DNA of 64,000 nucleotides from assembly GCA_009775225.1 (NCBI GenBank), contig VSPE01000007.1, positions 1 to 64,000 of the forward strand, given 5' to 3'. Shown one piece after another: positions 25,033 to 34,031 of this stretch. The translations under genes and the position numbers were made by a program. The DNA comes from Muribaculaceae bacterium (lineage in GTDB: Bacteria > Bacteroidota > Bacteroidia > Bacteroidales > Muribaculaceae). Numbering within the stretch: the first letter of the stretch is position 1; each line of letters opens with the position of its first letter. A model generated the notes under the pieces. That model had not been told where the DNA came from, made no database searches, and saw only the letters and a program-made list of their open reading frames with translations.

Positions 25033-26151
25033 CTAATCGTCTGTGTCGCCTGTTTCGGGAGGTAGGGGCTTTCGTGCCTTAGCCCCGAGATTTTGCAATT
25101 TGCGTGCCCTGTTGATGAGGTTTCCTGGGCCTTCCGACAGCTTTGAATATGCGGCGTTGTAGGCGGAGTGAGCATTGTTCAGAGCACGGTCTACGGCCTG
25201 CATGTCGGCAGTAAATCCTGTCAGCTTGTCGAGCAGACGACCGGCCTCTTCGGCTATCGCCATAGCGTTGCGGTTCTGCTTTTCCTGCCGCCACATCTGT
25301 TCGATGAGTTTTACCACGGCCATGAGGTGTGTGGGGGCAATAATGAGCACGTGCGAGGCGAGAGCTGTTTCCCACAGGCTATGGTCTAAATCCATAGCTG
25401 CGAGGAAGGCACCTTCGTGGGGGATGAACATCAGCACATAGTCGAACGTATCGCCATCGGTGTGCTGCTGGTAGCTTTTGGATGCCAGTTCTGCTATATG
25501 CTTCTTGACCGATGTGATGTGTGCCTTGGCGCAGCGGCCGCGCGAGTCGTCGTCGGGGGCGTTGAGCATATCGAAGTAGGCTTGTATGGATACCTTCGAG
25601 TCTATCACGATAGTGCGGCCGGGGCTGTACGTCAGCAATACGTCGGGACGGAGACGCCGGCCCGACGAGTCGGTGATGCTTTGTTGTAGCCGGTATTCGT
25701 ATCCTTCGCGCAGGCCTGCCGACGAAAGTATGTTGTTGAGGATAGTCTCGCCCCAGTCGCCTTGAAAGCGGGAGTTGCCTTTTAGCGCGTCGGTGAGACG
25801 CCGTGTCTCCGAGCCTATGGCGCGGTTAAGGTCGATTAGCTCGCGCACCTTGTCTCCTAATGCAAACCTTTCGCGGGCCTCTCGCGTGTAGGTATCGGCT
25901 ATCGTGCGGCGGAACGATTCGAGGTTGTCTTTCATCGGAGCGAGCACTTCCGTAAGGCTGTGTGTACTCTGTCGGCGCAGGCTCTCTGCATTTGCAGCGA
26001 GTGTGCGGGCGGCCAGTTCGGCAAAGCGCTCCTCGGCCGAGTCTGCGGCCTTGATGCGTTCGTCGAGGCGGGCATTTCGGCCTTGGAGCACTACTATATA
26101 TGCTATGGCGCATATTAGCGCGACAGTGAGTATTATAAGGGCGATTGTCAT
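25033..26151 (-). CDS. rmuC: DNA recombination protein RmuC
   Basis: A 372-residue protein starting at ATG 26151 (MTIALIILTV). It has an N-terminal membrane helix (2-21), a coiled-coil region (about 25-130) and a PD-(D/E)xK-like nuclease core around RPDVLLTYSPGRTIVIDSKVS, with FIPHEGAFLAAM further on. A longer in-frame start would run into the pfp terminator and is rejected. RmuC limits inversions between short repeats. It lies downstream of pfp but is separated by a terminator. Confidence 0.92.
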   Translation of the reverse strand: MTIALIILTVALICAIAYIVVLQGRNARLDERIKAADSAEERFAELAARTLAANAESLRRQSTHSLTEVLAPMKDNLESFRRTIADTYTREARERFALGDKVRELIDLNRAIGSETRRLTDALKGNSRFQGDWGETILNNILSSAGLREGYEYRLQQSITDSSGRRLRPDVLLTYSPGRTIVIDSKVSIQAYFDMLNAPDDDSRGRCAKAHITSVKKHIAELASKSYQQHTDGDTFDYVLMFIPHEGAFLAAMDLDHSLWETALASHVLIIAPTHLMAVVKLIEQMWRQEKQNRNAMAIAEEAGRLLDKLTGFTADMQAVDRALNNAHSAYNAAYSKLSEGPGNLINRARKLQNLGAKARKPLPPETGDTDD

Positions 26152-26190
26152 TGCGGCGTAATAGTGATAGAGTCGGAGAGTAAGATAAAA

Positions 26191-26222
26191 TGAGAACGTG
26201 TCCTGAATGGGGCACGTTCTCA
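26191..26222 (-). terminator. Intrinsic terminator after pfp
   Basis: Perfect 10-bp inverted repeat (26191-26200 with 26213-26222) with a 12-nt loop. On the minus strand it is followed by TTTTATCTT. It lies 70 nt after the pfp stop. Confidence 0.85.
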
Positions 26223-26291
26223 CGCTTTGCAAGCTGTTATAGAAGGATTATACGGTTGTCGTACCCTAAGGTACGTCTTTGGCCACTTTTC

Positions 26292-27941
26292 TTATTTGTG
26301 CTGGTGCTCGTACTTGAGAGTCATCGAGGGCTGGTCGCACACTTCTGCGGGGCCGAAGTACTGGATAGGGCCGGGGTAGATGTAGCAGGTGTTGTGTGCC
26401 CAGTCATCGCGCTGTGCGGCGAATTTCTTGAAGGGTGCGCCGTCAAGACGTACGAGAGCTTTCTGGATAACGGGCTTGTCTTCGGCGTTGCGGCGCTCGA
26501 TGTTCATCATCATGGTGATGGGTATACCGCCGGGTATCCATTGTACGGCAGGCTTAACGAGGTTGCGTATCGACGACATGTAGCCGGTGACGCCAGCGTT
26601 GATGAGTGCCGATGCGTTGTAGCCGAGTGAGTAGCAGTAGTCAGCGTCAAAGTTTGAGGGGTCGGCGCAGCGTCCTTCGTAGCCGAAGAAGTGGTGGAGT
26701 GCGGAGAACTTGCCGTTCACATCCTTGAATGCTTGAGACTCGGCGAGCTTGGCAGCTACCATGCCGCTGAGAAGTTTCTCAGTCTCGATGAGCGAAACCT
26801 GTACGTTGCCATGGGGGTCGCGGTCAAGCATAAGCTGACGGGCTACGTCGGCGGGGAGGCCGCGGAGCGAAGCCACGTTTTCGGGCGAGAGGTGTTCGAG
26901 GATGAAGGCGGTGAGGGCTTCTTCGTCCATGCCGGCAACGGTGTCTTTGTTTGCACCGAGGAGTTCGTTGAGCTCGGCAATGAGGCGCTTGAACTCGGGG
27001 ATGAACTCGATGAGGCCTTCGGGGATTAGGACGATACCGAAGTTGTTGCCGTCGGCAGCACGCGAGGTTACGATGTCGGCGATGTAGCTTACGATGTCGT
27101 TGAGGCTCATGTCGCGCTGCTCAACTTCTTCGGAGATGAGGCATACGTTGGGCTGACACTGGAGAGCACATTCAAGTGCGATGTGGCTTGCCGAGCGGCC
27201 CATGAGTTTGATGAAGTGCCAGTATTTCTTGGCAGAGTTGCAGTCGCGCTGGATGTTGCCGATGACTTCGGAGTAAACCTTGGTTGCGGTGTCGAAGCCG
27301 AAAGATGTCTCGATAAGGTCGTTCTTGAGGTCGCCGTCGATAGTCTTAGGGCAGCCGATAACCTGTATGCCAGTGTTCTTTTCCTTGTAGTATTCGGCAA
27401 GGATGGCGGCATTTGTGTTGGAGTCGTCGCCACCGATGATTACGAGAGCGCTGATGTTGAGTTCGCGGAGGATTTCAAGGCCTTTGTCGAACTGCTCAAT
27501 CTTTTCGAGCTTGGTGCGGCCTGAGCCGATGATGTCGAAACCGCCGGTGTTGCGGTATTCGTCGATGATAGGAGCTGTCAGCTCTATGTATTTGTGGTCA
27601 ACAAGACCGCCGGGGCCCATGAGGAAGCCGAAGAGGCGGCTGTCGCGGTGTATTTTCTTGATGCCGTCGAAAATACCGCAAATCACATTGTGTCCGCCGG
27701 GAGCCTGACCGCCTGAGAGGATTACACCTACGTTGACTGGTTTGCCGGGGCCGGGGGTGGGGTTCTTTTCAAATCGGATTTCGGGAAGTCCGTAAGTATT
27801 GGGGAAGAGGTTGCGGATTGCTTCCTGGTCGGCTACCGATTCGGTAGGACGGCCTTCCACTACTTTGACGGGACCCTGAAGGGCGATAGGCAGCTTGGGC
27901 TGATAAGTTGCGCGGGCTTTCTGTAAAGCGCTTTTTTTCAT
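26292..27941 (-). CDS. pfp: PPi-dependent 6-phosphofructokinase
   Basis: A 549-residue enzyme phosphorylating fructose 6-phosphate with pyrophosphate, reversibly. The start is the ATG at 27941 (MKKSALQKAR). The glycine-rich GVILSGGQAPGGHN loop lies near 80-93, LVIIGGDDSNTNAA holds the GGDD motif diagnostic of PPi use (ATP enzymes have GGDG), and PKTIDGDLKN carries the catalytic TIDGD. About 550 residues is typical of the long beta-type PFP subgroup. It has its own promoter-like box and terminator, so it is probably monocistronic. Confidence 0.96.
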   Translation of the reverse strand: MKKSALQKARATYQPKLPIALQGPVKVVEGRPTESVADQEAIRNLFPNTYGLPEIRFEKNPTPGPGKPVNVGVILSGGQAPGGHNVICGIFDGIKKIHRDSRLFGFLMGPGGLVDHKYIELTAPIIDEYRNTGGFDIIGSGRTKLEKIEQFDKGLEILRELNISALVIIGGDDSNTNAAILAEYYKEKNTGIQVIGCPKTIDGDLKNDLIETSFGFDTATKVYSEVIGNIQRDCNSAKKYWHFIKLMGRSASHIALECALQCQPNVCLISEEVEQRDMSLNDIVSYIADIVTSRAADGNNFGIVLIPEGLIEFIPEFKRLIAELNELLGANKDTVAGMDEEALTAFILEHLSPENVASLRGLPADVARQLMLDRDPHGNVQVSLIETEKLLSGMVAAKLAESQAFKDVNGKFSALHHFFGYEGRCADPSNFDADYCYSLGYNASALINAGVTGYMSSIRNLVKPAVQWIPGGIPITMMMNIERRNAEDKPVIQKALVRLDGAPFKKFAAQRDDWAHNTCYIYPGPIQYFGPAEVCDQPSMTLKYEHQHK

Positions 27942-27980
27942 GTGAGTATGTTGAGTCTTTAAGTGTTTCTTTTCAGGCGG

Positions 27981-27988
27981 CAAAAATA
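27981..27988 (-). promoter_or_regulatory. Putative -7 box of pfp
   Basis: Minus strand TATTTTTG matches TAnnTTTG and lies 39 nt before the pfp ATG at 27941. No clear -33 TTTG is seen. Confidence 0.4.
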
Positions 27989-28033
27989 CTAAAAAATTTT
28001 CAGAAAACAGCTGTAATAAATGTGAATAAGTGT

Positions 28034-29305
28034 TTAAGAAGCAACTGCAATGCGCAGTTTTGTCGGGTCGAGGTATTCATTTGCGAGATATGAGATACGT
28101 TCGGCCGTGAGGGCTTTTATGGCTTGCTGCTGTGCGGCGAAATAGTCGGGAGGAGTGCCCACGAGCAGCGATGTGGTGTAGTAGCCCGATATGGAGGTGG
28201 GGGAGTCGAGAGTCTGGGCAAGGGACGTAAGCGCATGGCGTTTGAGTCGGCTCAGCTCGTCGGCGCACGGCGGTTCGTCGGCCAGGCGTGTCATCTCCAG
28301 TGAGATTTCTCGGAGAACATCGTCGGTGTACTGCTTGTCGCAGGTGGCTGCAATGGTTATATAGCTGCCTTCGTGGGCACCGCTGAGATATGCCGAGATG
28401 CCGTAGGTCATGCCTTTCTCTTCTCGGATATTGCTCATCAGACGGCTTCCGAAGTAGCCTCCGAGTGCCATTACTGTGAGGCGCAGGTCGTTGTAATCGG
28501 GGTGGCTGCGGCTTACAGAGGGCAGGGTTGCTGCAATAGCGCTCTGTAGGGTGTCGGCGCCGTATACGTCGACGCGCCCAGGAGGTTCAGGCTCGTTGGG
28601 AACTATTTTAATGTCAAATCCCGGGCCTGTGGCTTTTATTCCGCTGAGGAGGGTTCGCACTGCATCTATGGTTGTTTCGTCGAGCAGCCCTGACAGGTAG
28701 GCGTGGGCTCTTGCCGGAACTATCATGCGCCGGTGCAGAGCTATGATGTCGTCGCGTGTGATTGCGTCGATGTCGGACGGTGTGAGCCGTTGCGCCAACG
28801 GATGATTTTTACCCATGGTAAGTGCGTCGGAAGCATATTCGGCGAGTGTGCTTACCTCGGTATCGGCAATCTCGAGTTGCGCCTTGACATTGCGGAGCAT
28901 GGTGTCGATGCGCTCTTGGGGGAAAAGAGGCTCGGCGAGCATCGATGCTATAAGCGGTGTCACCGAGGCAGCCCTGTGGTTGAGCATGGCAATAGTGAGC
29001 GAGCTGTAATGGCTGTGGCTGTCGCTGCCGATGCGCACGCCGTTGTAGTCGAGGAGGTCGGCAAAGGTCTCTGTAGGTATGGTCTGTGTGCCTTCGGCGA
29101 GTGCCGAAAGCATTACCTTACTTATGAGCTTGTTGCCAGTCTCCGCCTGACCTCCGCAGAAAAGTATCCGAAGGCGGCATACCGGCTGGTCTCCGCCACT
29201 GAAACGGTGGAGTGTCAGCCCGTTGGGCATCACTTCTACCGTCTCCGGGGGCATGGCGCCTGTCAAGAGTTCGTTTACGGGTGGTGGTGTGCTGCGGTCG
29301 GTCAT
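28034..29305 (-). CDS. M16 (insulinase-like) family protein lacking the zinc motif
   Basis: A 423-residue protein with two M16-type lobes. Conserved landmarks include NGLTLHRFSGGDQPVCRL at the N-terminus and the second-lobe SRLMSNIREEKGMTYGISAYL. The HxxEH zinc motif expected in the first lobe is absent: that helix reads LISKVMLSALAEGTQ. It therefore resembles non-catalytic M16 partners, which pair with an active subunit; none is in this window. It overlaps kdsB by 4 nt. Confidence 0.83.
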   Translation of the reverse strand: MTDRSTPPPVNELLTGAMPPETVEVMPNGLTLHRFSGGDQPVCRLRILFCGGQAETGNKLISKVMLSALAEGTQTIPTETFADLLDYNGVRIGSDSHSHYSSLTIAMLNHRAASVTPLIASMLAEPLFPQERIDTMLRNVKAQLEIADTEVSTLAEYASDALTMGKNHPLAQRLTPSDIDAITRDDIIALHRRMIVPARAHAYLSGLLDETTIDAVRTLLSGIKATGPGFDIKIVPNEPEPPGRVDVYGADTLQSAIAATLPSVSRSHPDYNDLRLTVMALGGYFGSRLMSNIREEKGMTYGISAYLSGAHEGSYITIAATCDKQYTDDVLREISLEMTRLADEPPCADELSRLKRHALTSLAQTLDSPTSISGYYTTSLLVGTPPDYFAAQQQAIKALTAERISYLANEYLDPTKLRIAVAS

Positions 29306-30060
29306 TTCTCGAGGCTTTCCAGATAGGCATTGGCGGCTTCAAGGTCGGCCGGAGTGTCTATGCCGAAGTTGGTTACATCGGTGACCGACATTTTGATGTG
29401 GTAGCCACCCTGCAGCCAGCGGAGCTGTTCGAGCGACTCGGCGATTTCGAGCGGACTCTGAGGCAGTGCGCATAATTCGGCCAGAGTGGAAGCCTTATAT
29501 CCATATAGGCCTACGTGTGTGAAAAATTCGGCTTTTTCAGTCCACTTCTTCCAGTCGTAATTGCGCACATACGGTATTATCGAGCGAGAGAAATAGAGAG
29601 CGAAGCTGTTGCTGTCCATGACCACTTTCACAGAGTTGGGGTCGAAAAGCGCGTCGAAACCTTGCTGCGGGTCGAAGCGGCGGGCCAGCGACGCGATGCG
29701 TACTTGCTCGTCGTCGAAGCTGCGCATGAGGGACTCAAGCTGAGAGCGGTCGATAAACGGCTCGTCGCCCTGTATGTTTATTATCACGTCGGCATCAGAG
29801 CCTGATTTGGTGTATGCCTCAAGGCATCGGTCGGTACCGCTGCGGTGTAGTTCCGATGTCATTACATACTTTCCGCCGAAGGCCGCTACGGCTTCGGCTA
29901 TGCGTTTGTCGTCGGTCGCGACAAGAACTTCGGGGAGAACTTCTGTAACACGCTCATATACGCGCTGTATCATGGGTTTGCCGCCGACGAGAGCGAGTGG
30001 TTTTCCCGGGAAGCGTGTGGAGGCATAGCGTGCCGGGATGATACCGATATATTTGTTCAT
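29302..30060 (-). CDS. kdsB: 3-deoxy-manno-octulosonate cytidylyltransferase
   Basis: A 252-residue enzyme that activates Kdo as CMP-Kdo for lipid A core synthesis. The nucleotide-binding PARYASTRFPGKPLA is at about 9-23, QGDEPFI near 98 provides metal and substrate contacts, and FTHVGLYGYK is conserved near 187. Length is normal. It follows the NfeD gene by 26 nt within an envelope-related unit. Confidence 0.97.
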   Translation of the reverse strand: MNKYIGIIPARYASTRFPGKPLALVGGKPMIQRVYERVTEVLPEVLVATDDKRIAEAVAAFGGKYVMTSELHRSGTDRCLEAYTKSGSDADVIINIQGDEPFIDRSQLESLMRSFDDEQVRIASLARRFDPQQGFDALFDPNSVKVVMDSNSFALYFSRSIIPYVRNYDWKKWTEKAEFFTHVGLYGYKASTLAELCALPQSPLEIAESLEQLRWLQGGYHIKMSVTDVTNFGIDTPADLEAANAYLESLEK

Positions 30061-30086
30061 TGTATGTTTTATTTGAATAGTTTGGT

Positions 30087-31427
30087 TTATTCCGGTTGAT
30101 GCTCAACCACGTAGAGTTGGGCATTTTCGTATTTTACAATTTTTACGTGGCGGTTTGCCGCTATAAAAGGCCCTGTGGATACGGCATCGTAGACATCGTG
30201 CCCAACGGTGATTTTTCCGGCGGGGCGAAGTACTGTTGCAGAGGTGGCAAGCTGACCAACCAGACGTGCCGGCGACAGGTCGACGCCGACAAAGCCGTCG
30301 GCAACAGAAAGCTCGGTCATGAGTTCTGAGTGTTTCCGGAAACATTCCGGCCCGTGGGATGATGTGAGATACCATACAAGAGCCAGTGCCAGCAGGCATC
30401 CCGCTCCGACAATAAGGAGTGAGCTGCCCAGCGCACCGAGGTCGAAGCCGGTGACGGCATCGTTGCTTGTCATGGCTCCTGTCAGAGCTATGGCAATCGC
30501 TATAATACCGCTTATGCCGGTAACTCCAAATCCCGGCACCACAAATAGCTCAAGCGCTATCAAGACAACGCCTGCTATAAGGCACAGCAGTACCCATGCC
30601 GGCATTGAGCCTCCTACAATCATAGGCAGGAAATAAAGTGCGGCAGCCACCGTGGCGACCGAGGCAGCGAAGCCAAGGCCGGGAGTGTGCATTTCCATAT
30701 AGATGCCGCCGAGGATGAGCATTACAAGTATAGCGCGTACGGCCGCATTGCTGAGAAAGCCGAGAATATCGTCGGTAAGAGAGCTGTTGTAGTAAGCTAT
30801 CGGTTCGTCGGCGCGGTCGAGTCCGGCAAGAACCCGGTCAATATCGGTGGCCGAGCCGTCGGCATAGCCGCACTCTATGGCCTGGCGCGTGGTAAGAGAT
30901 ACCGATATCTCGGGGTTTACCATTGAGGCTGCTATCTCCGGCGAGCGTCGCCATACCATGCTGTCACCATCTGCTCGCTTGCCGTGATGCTCGGCCGTGG
31001 CCCGCATTATTGTGCTCATGTACGACTGATATTTTTCGGGCATCGGCTCACCTGAGCCGTTTACCACCGTAGCTGAGCCCATGCTTGCTCCGGGTGCCAT
31101 ATATACGCTGTCGCATGCCAAGGCTATGAGAGCGCCGGCAGATGCTGCGTTTACATCGACAAAAGCCACTGTCGGAAGTTCGCAACGCATGATAGCGGTG
31201 CGGATAGAGTCTGCCGCATCGAGGGCGCCTCCGTAGGTGTTGAGATGCACCAGCAGCATGGAGGCATTGGCTTCTTTTGCCTGCCTGAGCCCCTGACGGA
31301 AGTGGTGGAACGCGCTGTTGTCTATTTCCGTGTGTACAGGAATGACGAAAACAGGGCGTTCGGCAGCCGTCGCAATCGCGGTAGCGAGCATGGATAGCAT
31401 CACGATAAGGAGTCGGAAAAATTTCAT
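30087..31427 (-). CDS. NfeD-type membrane serine protease (ClpP-class)
   Basis: A 446-residue protein: signal peptide (1-22), a ClpP-like protease domain (about 25-215), four to five membrane helices (about 235-360) and a C-terminal soluble NfeD OB-fold (about 375-446). The nucleophile is probably the Ser in NAASAGALIALAC with a Lys in KYQSYMS. Family members cleave hydrophobic segments of membrane proteins such as stomatins. No stomatin/SPFH partner gene is adjacent. It overlaps the next upstream gene by 4 nt. Confidence 0.9.
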   Translation of the reverse strand: MKFFRLLIVMLSMLATAIATAAERPVFVIPVHTEIDNSAFHHFRQGLRQAKEANASMLLVHLNTYGGALDAADSIRTAIMRCELPTVAFVDVNAASAGALIALACDSVYMAPGASMGSATVVNGSGEPMPEKYQSYMSTIMRATAEHHGKRADGDSMVWRRSPEIAASMVNPEISVSLTTRQAIECGYADGSATDIDRVLAGLDRADEPIAYYNSSLTDDILGFLSNAAVRAILVMLILGGIYMEMHTPGLGFAASVATVAAALYFLPMIVGGSMPAWVLLCLIAGVVLIALELFVVPGFGVTGISGIIAIAIALTGAMTSNDAVTGFDLGALGSSLLIVGAGCLLALALVWYLTSSHGPECFRKHSELMTELSVADGFVGVDLSPARLVGQLATSATVLRPAGKITVGHDVYDAVSTGPFIAANRHVKIVKYENAQLYVVEHQPE

Positions 31428-32479
31428 GGCTTTGGTTTATTTTTAACTTTAATATGTGCCTTCTCTCCGAAATAGGCGGGGAGGAGGGCACATCCTGCAA
31501 TCAGATAAATATAGTAGCTGAACGCACGCCATATAAGTGCAATTATGGCGGCTACGCCTATGCTGCCGATAATGTCGCCGTAATAGTTGGTGAACAGCCA
31601 TTCGCTGATGCCGCTTCCGCCGGGCGTGGGGCTTACCATGAGCACAACCCATACCACGAACTGACGGGCGAACACCTGCAGCCCTGATGCACCGGGTACG
31701 AATGCCCAGAATAGAGCGTTGACTACGAAATATCGCGAGAACCACGACAGCACTGTGGCTCCGAATACCTCGCTCCACCATTTTCGCGAACGTCCTTTAA
31801 CCCATGCCGAAGTAGCAACCATATTGTCGGCCATGCCGAGGATGCGACTCCGGAAACGCTTCATCAGGCGCATGGCAGCGATGCCGCGGAGCGCTCGCTG
31901 CACAGCTTCCGGGCGAGCTATTATGGCGAAGAAAAGTATCGACGTCCATATAACGATACCTGCATATACAACCCAAAATACAATGCGGATGCCGTCGAAA
32001 AGCATATCTCCGGCTGTCTCGGGGCTATAGAAAAGGTTGCTTACAGGTACCAGCAAGACTATTATCGGGCAGAAAACCACAAAAAAAAGCTCATCGAGAA
32101 AGAGAGTGGTGAGTGTGAGGGTGGTAGCTCTGCCGAGAGCGATGCCCTCCCGGTTAAGGTAGAAGATAGCAAGGGCACTGCCGCCTACAACCGAGGGGGT
32201 AATGGCCGATGTGAAGGCACACATTATGTCGGTGCGTATGGCCCGGCGCCAAGTGAGGTCGCCTGCCGCAATGGTGTGAAAGCGCCAGGCAAGGCCGAAG
32301 TCGCGCCCCACCACGAAAAGCGCGGCGAGAGCAAGGCCCGCCACGGTATGTGTATCGAATGAGATTGCTTGCAGAGTGGCAAGGTCTACTTCCTTATGGA
32401 AAAGCCACATTGCGACGAGCGCTCCCAGTGTCACCGGGAGCACTGCCCGCAAGAGGGTCTTTCGCAGTTCCGAAGCCAT
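31424..32479 (-). CDS. LPG-synthase-type (flippase-like) membrane protein
   Basis: A 351-residue polytopic protein of the lysylphosphatidylglycerol synthase transmembrane/UPF0104 group. The conserved FTSAITPSVVGGSALAIFYL and MVSPTPGGSGISEWLFTNYY stretches are present; the latter (PGGxGxxE) is the family signature. No soluble aminoacyltransferase domain is attached, so this is the membrane part only. It abuts the ThiE-like gene with no gap. Confidence 0.88.
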   Translation of the reverse strand: MASELRKTLLRAVLPVTLGALVAMWLFHKEVDLATLQAISFDTHTVAGLALAALFVVGRDFGLAWRFHTIAAGDLTWRRAIRTDIMCAFTSAITPSVVGGSALAIFYLNREGIALGRATTLTLTTLFLDELFFVVFCPIIVLLVPVSNLFYSPETAGDMLFDGIRIVFWVVYAGIVIWTSILFFAIIARPEAVQRALRGIAAMRLMKRFRSRILGMADNMVATSAWVKGRSRKWWSEVFGATVLSWFSRYFVVNALFWAFVPGASGLQVFARQFVVWVVLMVSPTPGGSGISEWLFTNYYGDIIGSIGVAAIIALIWRAFSYYIYLIAGCALLPAYFGEKAHIKVKNKPKP

Positions 32480-33052
32480 TTACCGCAGACTCTTGAGTAG
32501 TGTGGAGATTTCATCCACAGGGCTTGCGCCATCGAAGAAATGTGCGCCTGCGCAAATGCCCGAGAAACCGGACGAGAGCAGCGACAACGCCTCTTCGGTG
32601 GAAAGCGGCATGTCGGGGCGGTAAGCCACGACAGGAATTTCGCAATCTGCCGAACGCACGCCGGCAATAAGGCCTGTGGCCTGCGGTACGCCTGCTGCGA
32701 GGGCGGCATAGTCTATATCGGCGCGGGCGAGCGAGAGAACTGCGTCGGCCGAGCCGGCGAGAGCGCCGATTATTGCTTCGGCTCCAAGCTCCTCTCTAAG
32801 AGATGCCGGAGAACACTTGCTGCCGTCGGTGAGCACTCCGTGCATGCCGTACTCGCGTACCAGCTCGACATTGTCGCAGGTGAGTATGATGCCACTAGCG
32901 CGACACATGTCGGTGATGTCGCGAATTTCGTCGCGCAGCTCGTCGCCGCTTCCGACGGAAAGCACAATCCAGGCAGCGCCGGCTTCTATAGCCATTTGCG
33001 CCATCTCGGAGATTGAGAACTTATCATTGGGTCTTATCAATATCTGTACCAT
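32480..33052 (-). CDS. ThiE-like TIM-barrel protein
   Basis: A 190-residue beta/alpha-barrel-like protein: alternating strands such as AAWIVLSV, GIILTCD, GVLTDG and the C-terminal FSGICAGAHFFDG stretch recall thiamine-phosphate synthase. It is shorter than ThiE and the phosphate-binding motifs are only partly visible, and no other thi gene is near, so function is uncertain. It is first in a run of five close-set genes that includes kdsB. Confidence 0.6.
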   Translation of the reverse strand: MVQILIRPNDKFSISEMAQMAIEAGAAWIVLSVGSGDELRDEIRDITDMCRASGIILTCDNVELVREYGMHGVLTDGSKCSPASLREELGAEAIIGALAGSADAVLSLARADIDYAALAAGVPQATGLIAGVRSADCEIPVVAYRPDMPLSTEEALSLLSSGFSGICAGAHFFDGASPVDEISTLLKSLR

Positions 33053-33057
33053 AGGGG

Positions 33058-33089
33058 CAAAGTTAGTAAAATTTTTAAAAAGAACTCAA
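33058..33089 (-). promoter_or_regulatory. Promoter of the ThiE-like/kdsB unit
   Basis: Minus strand TTG (33087-33089), 21-nt spacer, then TAACTTTG (33058-33065). The box ends 5 nt before the ATG at 33052, predicting a leaderless or nearly leaderless mRNA. Confidence 0.6.
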
Positions 33090-33116
33090 TATATAAAACA
33101 AAATATGCGGCGGTTA

Positions 33117-33266
33117 TTATGATATTGAGGTAAAATCAGCTCTCACATATTTTCGGTCGGGGAGGGTGGGCGGAGTAACGCAATGATACGTTCCTCCGGC
33201 GAGTGTCGCAAAATCCGCGACTATTGCATCTTCCGAGTCAACGAATATGAGGTATTGCTTTGAAAA
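33117..33266 (-). pseudogene. Possible C-terminal gene remnant
   Basis: An open frame on the minus strand ends at TAA (33117-33119) and encodes a protein-like stretch that includes KQYLIFVDSEDAIVADFATL and ends KYVRADFTSIS. It has no ATG and continues open into the reverse of the next gene, where it means little. It could be the tail of a lost gene at the edge of the accessory block, or chance. Protein family not recognised. Confidence 0.2.
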
Positions 33267-33289
33267 CTCGCGGATTATTCGTACTTTTG
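33259..33289 (+). promoter_or_regulatory. Promoter of the secreted orphan gene
   Basis: TTTG (33259-33262), 19-nt spacer, then TACTTTTG (33282-33289): a full match to the Bacteroidota promoter form. The ATG at 33321 is 31 nt downstream. Confidence 0.75.
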
Positions 33290-33320
33290 TGGGTAATAAA
33301 TTATTGTTTATATCCGTATC

Positions 33321-33830
33321 ATGAAACCAACCAGCATCAGCCTTGTCGCAACCTCCATGTTCATCGCCATTGTAGCAGTTTTAATGCCCGTCACCGCAAG
33401 TGCAGAGTCCTCGCATGCCGCTCCCAGTCCGTCGGAATGGGTTGTCCCAATCTTTCTGCCAGACATCGCAGCTATCCCCGAACTCAATACTGACCACTGG
33501 CTCGATTTAGCCGACCTTCCCACATCAGGCCGCCCCGAGAGCGCCTATCACGGCTTCCGCCTTCCGCACATCAACGCTGTCTATACATGGCACAAATACG
33601 TCATTGAGTCACTCACCGCAAAATGTTCCGTCATCCTAATTGACTATGAAGAGGCGACGACCGCTGACCTCTCGGTTCTACCAATCGACCGTATAGTAGC
33701 TCTCGGTATCTGTGGCCCTCAGGTACGAATCATCACAACTTCGGCTCTAACTCCCGATAGCAATCCGGCCCTCATTTCGGCTGACTTAATGGAGTTCGTC
33801 GCCATGGCAAAGACCGCAGGATTGAAGTAA
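33321..33830 (+). CDS. Secreted orphan protein
   Basis: A 169-residue protein with a signal peptide (residues 1-28, hydrophobic core then ASA). The mature part has a Trp/Pro-rich N-terminal region (SEWVVPIFLPDI, HWLDLADLPTSG) and an alternating C-terminal part (KCSVILIDYEEA, DRIVALGICGPQVRIITTSA) that could be an alpha/beta fold. No known family was recognised. It has its own strong promoter and starts the accessory block. Two cysteines remain in the mature chain. Confidence 0.65.
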   Translation: MKPTSISLVATSMFIAIVAVLMPVTASAESSHAAPSPSEWVVPIFLPDIAAIPELNTDHWLDLADLPTSGRPESAYHGFRLPHINAVYTWHKYVIESLTAKCSVILIDYEEATTADLSVLPIDRIVALGICGPQVRIITTSALTPDSNPALISADLMEFVAMAKTAGLK

Positions 33831-33996
33831 TTCTCGCGTCTTTTCTTGCACCTCATACAATACAGCATAGTTCAATTGCTTTCAGGCTTCGGTGCAGTCA
33901 ACTCGTTATAAACGTTCGCAAGCTTCGATTGTCGAATTGGATGAAGAGTCAAAACACTTTTTAACATAAAAATCTCGTCGATTTTGGCAATATCTC

Positions 33997-34028
33997 GTCT
34001 TGTTAAGTAGAAGCATCAATAACAAGAC
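33997..34028 (+). promoter_or_regulatory. Inverted repeat just before the sigma factor start
   Basis: A perfect 9-bp inverted repeat, GTCTTGTTA (33997-34005) and TAACAAGAC (34020-34028), with a 14-nt loop, ends 3 nt before the ATG at 34032. It could be an operator or an mRNA hairpin over the ribosome entry site. No TAnnTTTG box was found before the gene. Confidence 0.5.
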
Positions 34029-34031
34029 CTT

